From contig CAYTUV010000003.1 of NCBI GenBank assembly GCA_964441505.1, forward strand, positions 62,001 to 126,000: 64,000 nucleotides of DNA, in the 5' to 3' direction. Of this stretch, positions 59,321 through 64,000 are shown piece after piece. The translations under genes were made by a program, and so were the position numbers. The DNA comes from Fen-1258 sp964441505 (GTDB lineage Bacteria; Bacteroidota; Ignavibacteria; Ignavibacteriales; Melioribacteraceae). The notes beneath the pieces are model-generated. The model was not told where the DNA came from and did no database searches. It saw only the letters and a program-made list of their open reading frames with translations. How positions within the stretch are numbered: the stretch's first letter is position 1; every line of letters starts with the position of its first letter.

Positions 59321-60499
59321 ATGAAAAAAGTCGTAATAACCCATGCTAAGAGAACACCGATCGGAGCCTTTAACGGTTCTTTGAGTACACTAAACTCACC
59401 ACAACTTGGGAGTACAGTTATAAAAGCTATTCTTGATGAATCCAAAATAGCTATTGAAAAGATAAATGAAGTTATTATGGGAAATGTAATTACAGCTGGA
59501 TTAGGACAAGCCCCGGCACGTCAGGCTGCATTGTCGGCAGGATTGCCAGAAAAAGTTGAGTGCTTAACTATTAATAAAATGTGCGGAAGCGGATTGAAAG
59601 CAATTATGCTTGCTCATCAATCAATTATGTGCGGCGATGCAGATGTTATTATTGCCGGAGGAATGGAGAGCATGTCTAACGCTCCATATATCTTGCAAAG
59701 TGCCCGTAACGGATACCGATTGGGTAACTCTTCAATTTATGATTCGATTTTAGTTGACGGTCTTACAGACGTTTACAATAATATTCATATGGGAAATTGT
59801 GCTGAAGCCTGTGCAAAGGATTTTAATTTTACACGAGAGCAGCTGGATGAATTTGCTGTTCTCTCATATAAGCGGGCAATCGAAGCGCAGAAAACAGGAA
59901 AGTTTGATGATGAAATTGTTGGTGTAAAAATAAAATCAAGAACGGATGAAACTATTACATCAAAAGATGAAGAACCGGGAAAAGTAAACTTTGATAAAAT
60001 TTCTACACTTCGTCCTGCATTTGATAAAAACGGAGTAGTTACTGCGGCTAATGCCTCCAAGTTAAATGACGGTGCCGCGGCTTTATTAATTATGAGTGAA
60101 GAAAAAGCAAAAGAACTTGACTACACACCTTTAGCTGAAATAGTTGCTCAAAGTTCGGCTGCAAGGTTACCAATCGAATTTACTACAGCCCCGGCGGATG
60201 CAATTAATAAAGTATTAACCAAAGCAAATATGAAAATTTCAGATATAGACTTATTTGAAATTAACGAAGCTTTTGCGGTTGTATCATTAGCCGTGAGCAA
60301 ATTGCTGGGTTTATCTACAGATAATGTTAACGTTAATGGTGGCGCAATAGCTCTAGGTCATCCGATCGGTGCAAGTGGTGCAAGAATAATGACGACGCTT
60401 CTGTACGAAATGAAGAAGAGAAATTCTAAATATGGTCTTGCCTCACTTTGTATTGGTGGTGGTGAGGCCTCTGCGGTCATTGTAAAACGTTACGAATGA
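59321..60499 (+). CDS. Acetyl-CoA C-acetyltransferase (thiolase)
   Basis: 392 residues from the ATG at 59321, the standard thiolase length; 'aaagga' sits at RBS distance. Catalytic residues: C88 in 'INKMCGSGLKAI', the histidine in 'NGGAIALGHPIGASGAR', and the second cysteine in 'LCIGGGEASA'. Makes acetoacetyl-CoA or cleaves 3-ketoacyl-CoA. First gene of an operon with a MarR/GbsR regulator, a FabG-type reductase, a KAS III-like protein and a symporter. This resembles acetoacetyl-CoA/3-hydroxybutyryl-CoA metabolism, but no polyester synthase is seen. Confidence 0.95.
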   Translation: MKKVVITHAKRTPIGAFNGSLSTLNSPQLGSTVIKAILDESKIAIEKINEVIMGNVITAGLGQAPARQAALSAGLPEKVECLTINKMCGSGLKAIMLAHQSIMCGDADVIIAGGMESMSNAPYILQSARNGYRLGNSSIYDSILVDGLTDVYNNIHMGNCAEACAKDFNFTREQLDEFAVLSYKRAIEAQKTGKFDDEIVGVKIKSRTDETITSKDEEPGKVNFDKISTLRPAFDKNGVVTAANASKLNDGAAALLIMSEEKAKELDYTPLAEIVAQSSAARLPIEFTTAPADAINKVLTKANMKISDIDLFEINEAFAVVSLAVSKLLGLSTDNVNVNGGAIALGHPIGASGARIMTTLLYEMKKRNSKYGLASLCIGGGEASAVIVKRYE

Positions 60500-60987
60500 T
60501 GATGAATTTCGAAGAAAAAATAAAACATGAAGTAATCAAAAACTTTGGTGTTGCGTACCGTGCATTTGGTCTTAGCAAACTCATGGGGCACATTGTTGCT
60601 TTGTTAATACATTCTTCTGCGCCAATTTCACTTGAAGAAATTGCTAAATCTCTTCATAGAAGCAAAGGTCCGGTTAGCCAAATAATGCGCCGTCTTAGGG
60701 ATCGAAACCTGATACGTCGTGTCTGGCAGCCAACGAGCAGAAAAGACTTTTATGAAATCAATCCGGAAATATTTGAAAACGCTTATCGTAATAATCTTGA
60801 GCTGGTAAAAAGCAATACACGTCTCGCAAAACAACTGAAAAGTGTCGTCAGCAAAGAAAAAAACGCAAACCTGGAGACACTCAAAATGCGATTGACCGAG
60901 ATGGAGAAGTTCTACCAGATTATGGAAAAGCATCACGAGAATTTCTTAAAAGAATGGGCTAAAGAGAGAGATAAACTTTATAAATAG
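60496..60987 (+). CDS. GbsR/MarR-family transcriptional regulator
   Basis: 163 residues. Winged-helix core 'PISLEEIAKSLHRSKGPVSQ' with recognition helix 'IMRRLRDRNLIRRVWQPTSR', followed by a long C-terminal dimerisation helix. This layout is that of GbsR-type MarR relatives. Several ATG codons overlap at the start (60496, 60499, 60502), all overlapping or touching the thiolase stop codon, so it is translationally coupled. Probably an autoregulator of this operon responding to an acyl-CoA or solute (inference). Confidence 0.85.
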   Translation: MMMNFEEKIKHEVIKNFGVAYRAFGLSKLMGHIVALLIHSSAPISLEEIAKSLHRSKGPVSQIMRRLRDRNLIRRVWQPTSRKDFYEINPEIFENAYRNNLELVKSNTRLAKQLKSVVSKEKNANLETLKMRLTEMEKFYQIMEKHHENFLKEWAKERDKLYK

Positions 60988-61076
60988 TATTTGAGAGAAA
61001 GCAGCAAATCTGACTATCGTATTTTGTTGTAATTATCGTTTGAAAAATTTGAAATGTTCATAACACGGAGAAATAA

Positions 61077-61820
61077 ATGAAGCGTCTGGAAAACAAAATT
61101 GCAATAATAACAGGCGGTGCTCAGGGTATTGGTAAAGCCACTGTACAAAAATTTCTTGTTGAAGGTGCAACAGTTCTGGTATGGGACGTTGATGATGCCA
61201 AGGGAAATAAATTTGTGGATGATCTATCGGCTCAGGGTTTCAAAGCAAAATTCATGAAAGTAAATGTTGCCAAATTTGATGAAGTAGAGAAAGCTATTAA
61301 TGGCATTATAAACGAATATGGCAAGGTTGATATCCTTGTAAATAACGCTGGTATTCTGCGGGATGGGACGCTGGTAAAAATGACGCCGGATCAATGGCAG
61401 CAGGTAATTGATGTTAATCTTACAGGTGTTTTCAACTGCACAAAAGCTGTTGCACCTTATATGATTGCTAAGCAATATGGCAAAATTATCAACGCAACTT
61501 CAGTTGTAGGACTTTACGGAAATTTTGGACAAACCAACTATGTAGCCACCAAAGCGGGTGTTATTGGAATGACAAAAGTGTGGGCACGTGAACTTGGAAG
61601 GAAAGGAATTAATGTAAACGCAATTGCACCTGGATTCATTGCGACCGAAATGGTTGAAACGATGCCTGAAAAAGTAATTACATCGATGAAAGAGAAGACA
61701 CCCCTAGGCCGGCTCGGTAAACCGGAAGATATTGCGAACGCATATTGTTTCTTAGCAAGCGAAGAAGCTTCATTTATAAATGGAACTGTCCTTAGTGTTG
61801 ATGGCGGAGTGATTACGTAA
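61077..61820 (+). CDS. fabG: SDR-family 3-oxoacyl-ACP/acetoacetyl-CoA reductase
   Basis: 247 residues, classical short-chain dehydrogenase: cofactor motif 'TGGAQGIGKAT', 'NNAGI', the catalytic Ser in 'INATSVVG', and Y-x3-K in 'NYVATKAGV'. The C-terminal 'FINGTVLSVDGGV' is typical of FabG/PhaB. Lying behind a thiolase, it more likely reduces acetoacetyl-CoA (PhaB role) than serving bulk fatty-acid synthesis; sequence alone cannot decide. RBS 'acacggagaaataa' is good. Confidence 0.9.
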   Translation: MKRLENKIAIITGGAQGIGKATVQKFLVEGATVLVWDVDDAKGNKFVDDLSAQGFKAKFMKVNVAKFDEVEKAINGIINEYGKVDILVNNAGILRDGTLVKMTPDQWQQVIDVNLTGVFNCTKAVAPYMIAKQYGKIINATSVVGLYGNFGQTNYVATKAGVIGMTKVWARELGRKGINVNAIAPGFIATEMVETMPEKVITSMKEKTPLGRLGKPEDIANAYCFLASEEASFINGTVLSVDGGVIT

Positions 61821-61898
61821 AAATGCAGAATAAGATGAAGAGCAAGAATAAGAGTATGATTAAGAATATTCCAGAGATTAAAAGGCCAAAAACTGAAA
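61821..61898 (+). repeat. Purine-rich spacer with 'aagagcaagaataag' units
   Basis: Imperfect direct repetition of gatgaagagcaag / aataagagtatgattaag fills the spacer between fabG and the KAS III-like gene. Same wording style as 697-783. There is no obvious Shine-Dalgarno sequence in front of the ATG at 61899. Confidence 0.5.
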
Positions 61899-62888
61899 AT
61901 GAGAAACGCATATATCAAATCAACCGGATCTTTCGCTCCGGAACGTGTTGTACCCAATAAATATTTTAATGAATTGCTTGGTGAAGATGTAGATACATGG
62001 TTGGTAGATAATCTAAATATTCGCGAACGCCGCTGGTGTAGTGAAAATGAGTCAACAAGTTTTTTATGTATTGAGGCGGCTAACCGTGCATTGGCAAACG
62101 CCAATATGAAGGCAGAAGAGATTGATCTGATAATTATTTCAACAGATACACCGGAATACATTTCACCATCAACAGCATCAGTTGTTCAATATAAACTTGG
62201 CGCGAAGAACGCCGGGACGTTTGATATCAACACAGCATGTGCCGGCTTTGTAACAGCTCTTGATACAGCATCAAAATATATTCGTTCAGATGAACGCTAC
62301 AATAACATTCTTGTCATAGGTGCTTATGCGATGAGCAAGTATCTCGACATGACAGAAAAAAAAACAGTAACACTCTTTGCAGATGGAGCAGGTGCAGTAA
62401 TTTTGTCTGTAACAGAAAATGCAGATAGGGGATTCTTGGTTAGTGAGCTTTATACTGAAGGACAATATCATGATTGGATGGGAATCTATGCCGGCGGCAC
62501 TCATCAGCCAATAACACAAGATGTTATTTCGAACAAAGATCATCTTTTAAAATTTGTAAGAAAATTTCCAAAAGAGATAAATCCTCTAACTTGGACGCGC
62601 ATGATAACTGATTTAACGCAGCGCATCAAAGTAACGCCGCAGCAAATCAACACATATTTCTTCACGCAGCTTAACATTAACAGCATCAACGAAACATTAG
62701 ATAATTTGAAAGTCCCTCATGGTAAAGCGCATACAATAATGGAATATTTTGGATATACCGGATCGGCATGTATACCTATGGCACTTGATGATGCAAATAA
62801 AAAAGGAAAATTGAAAGAAGGTGATCTCATTGTGTTTATGGGATCCGGCGGTGGACTCGCATTTGCATGCGCAATTTTTAAATGGTAA
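61899..62888 (+). CDS. KAS III (FabH)-like protein with incomplete catalytic triad
   Basis: 329 residues, full-length thiolase fold. The nucleophile is present as C114 in 'DINTACAGFVTALDTA'. The FabH histidine (PHQAN) aligns with T256 in 'YFFTQLNINSI', and the asparagine (GNTSAAS) aligns with Y286 in 'GYTGSACIPMAL'. The C-terminal 'GDLIVFMGSGGGLAFACAIF' is normal. Without His and Asn it should not decarboxylate malonyl-ACP. It may do acyl transfer or a Claisen reaction of another type. Operon partners are thiolase and a FabG-like reductase. Confidence 0.88.
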   Translation: MRNAYIKSTGSFAPERVVPNKYFNELLGEDVDTWLVDNLNIRERRWCSENESTSFLCIEAANRALANANMKAEEIDLIIISTDTPEYISPSTASVVQYKLGAKNAGTFDINTACAGFVTALDTASKYIRSDERYNNILVIGAYAMSKYLDMTEKKTVTLFADGAGAVILSVTENADRGFLVSELYTEGQYHDWMGIYAGGTHQPITQDVISNKDHLLKFVRKFPKEINPLTWTRMITDLTQRIKVTPQQINTYFFTQLNINSINETLDNLKVPHGKAHTIMEYFGYTGSACIPMALDDANKKGKLKEGDLIVFMGSGGGLAFACAIFKW

Positions 62889-62904
62889 TTAATTTGAGAT
62901 TGTT

Positions 62905-64000
62905 ATGAACAACTTGGCATCATATGAATTAGTAATAGCGGGATGGATTTTAGTTGCTCTCTATTCGGCGGTGATTTTATTTTTTGTGGTACGCGGTGCG
63001 CGGAAAACAAAAAGTATGAATGACTATGCGGTGGGAAGTTTTGCTTTCTCACCAATAGCGGTCGGACTTGCACTTGCCGCTGCAATGACAAGCGCTGCAA
63101 CTTTCGTAATCAATCCGGGATTTATAGCATTTTATGGTTTTAGTGCGGTGATCTCATTCGGATTTGTTTTGCCGGTTGCGTCATTAGTCTCGTTGATCTT
63201 CTTAACAAAAGGATTCCGCAAACACGGAATGAATGTTAAAGCTCTCTCAATGGCTCAATGGATGGGGACCCGCTACAACAGTAAAGGTTATGCTCTCTTC
63301 TTCGCGTTTCTTTCACTATTGCTTATCACTTTTATTGTTCTGATTAACGTTGGACTCACAAAAGTTCTCGCAAAAACTCTCAACGTTTCAGAGATAAATA
63401 TTTTGATTGGTATTGTTGTTTTCATTTTTGGGTATATGATGTTCGGGGGTGCTAACTCGATGGTGTATACAAATACAGTTCAAGCACTCATTATGTTAGT
63501 TGTCGCATTCATAATGCTCGGTTCCGGCGCTGATAATTTGAGCGGCGGTTTTGGAGGATTGATTGATAAGTTAAGTGCTATTGATCCTAAACTGGTTCGA
63601 ACAACAAATGAAAGCAGTTTTTTATTCCGGGATTATTTTGAAATCATCATCACGCAGATCATCATCGGTGTGGCAATTGTTTGCCAGCCGCACATCATTA
63701 CAAAATCACTTCTATTAAAAACTGATAAAGATGTTAACCGCTATCTCGTCACAGGTGTTATTGTTCAGTTTATTTTCTTCCTGGTTGTAATTACCGGATT
63801 GTGGGCGCGAATTACCTTCCCAGATTTAACTGCTAATGGAATTCCATTGAAACTTGACGGAGTCATATCAGCATATGTTGTTAAAAAGTTTTCGTGGTTT
63901 GTTGGATTGATAGTTGTGATGGGATTAATCTCCGCAGGTATATCAACCCTCGAAGGATTGATTCAGTCTGTTTCTACAACTGTTACAACCGACATTATTA
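62905..64000 (+). CDS. Sodium:solute symporter (SSS family), 3' end beyond window
   Basis: The open frame begins at the ATG at 62905 and is still open at 64000, showing about 365 residues. It starts with one helix, 'SMNDYAVGSFAFSPIAVGLA' before helix 2, then 'AAAMTSAATFVINPGFIA', which matches the SSS core (unwound first core helix). The run 'GGANSMVYTNTVQALIMLV' is the family signature region (G-G-x-x-x-V-x-x-T-D-x-x-Q). Likely carries a carboxylate or similar solute with Na+. It closes the visible part of the thiolase operon. Confidence 0.92.
   Translation, partial: MNNLASYELVIAGWILVALYSAVILFFVVRGARKTKSMNDYAVGSFAFSPIAVGLALAAAMTSAATFVINPGFIAFYGFSAVISFGFVLPVASLVSLIFLTKGFRKHGMNVKALSMAQWMGTRYNSKGYALFFAFLSLLLITFIVLINVGLTKVLAKTLNVSEINILIGIVVFIFGYMMFGGANSMVYTNTVQALIMLVVAFIMLGSGADNLSGGFGGLIDKLSAIDPKLVRTTNESSFLFRDYFEIIITQIIIGVAIVCQPHIITKSLLLKTDKDVNRYLVTGVIVQFIFFLVVITGLWARITFPDLTANGIPLKLDGVISAYVVKKFSWFVGLIVVMGLISAGISTLEGLIQSVSTTVTTDII

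Noticed and set aside
61538..62161. 207-codon open frame on the minus strand across fabG and the KAS III-like gene
   Set aside because: It is antisense to two well-supported genes, has no recognisable domain or RBS, and its composition mirrors the plus-strand codons.

Overview
The window reads as chromosome of an AT-rich, Gram-negative bacterium of the Bacteroidota/Chlorobiota/Ignavibacteriota group, most likely an Ignavibacteria-like lineage (inference from gene content, not from a marker gene). Support: Bacteroidota-style ~790-residue MacB/FtsX permeases ending in LRYE, an S46 dipeptidyl-peptidase, sigma-54 two-component control, many periplasmic multiheme cytochromes, and intergenic repeats of the 'cacagagacacagag' and 'gagtgaagaatg' kind. 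No rRNA, tRNA or CRISPR array was seen.

Layout. 1-14139 (mostly minus strand): an MFS exporter fragment and a nearly complete heme pathway, transcribed hemX/ccsA-hemA-hemC-hemD-hemE-(GxxExxY)-hemN-hemH-(M3 peptidase)-hemG-(four-helix-bundle)-hemB. Two small orphan genes sit in it, each bracketed by inverted repeats. 14454-24025 (minus): a respiratory block with multiheme c-type cytochromes of 9, 14, 4, 16 and 19 heme motifs, an outer-membrane barrel and two membrane cytochrome b modules; the heme pathway next door would supply its cofactor. 24279-26996: a histidine kinase and an NtrC-type sigma-54 activator. A good -24/-12 promoter at 27158 drives the divergent ABC export operon (27207-39704: one adaptor, four permeases, two ATPases), which has mobile-looking short repeats at gene ends.

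39903-47051 (minus): a quinone-linked module (TAT Fe-S protein, NrfD membrane subunit, 13-heme cytochrome) followed without gaps by a kinase with heme-binding motifs in its periplasmic sensor, and two response regulators that each carry a GcvH (lipoyl-carrier)-like output domain. This is the best candidate for an undescribed system. 47249-49300: a chorismate mutase/prephenate dehydratase/DAHP synthase triple fusion. 49301-50370: a decayed IS4-type transposase with a 141-bp palindromic insertion that left no target duplication. 50371-57868: a polytopic membrane protein, an orphan SIR2-like protein, a DPP11-type S46 peptidase, a PAS kinase, a GlmU-like nucleotidyltransferase and rpsT. 58008-64000 (plus): queE-queD, then thiolase, MarR/GbsR regulator, FabG-type reductase, a KAS III-like protein missing two of its three catalytic residues, and a sodium:solute symporter running off the edge.

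The strongest structural signal is a set of short palindromic or inverted-repeat elements placed at gene borders. Some enclose small ORFs, one sits inside the transposase, and some alter the ends of coding sequences (hemE, hemG, the permeases). Several start codons were reset because the longest open frame reads through such repeats.
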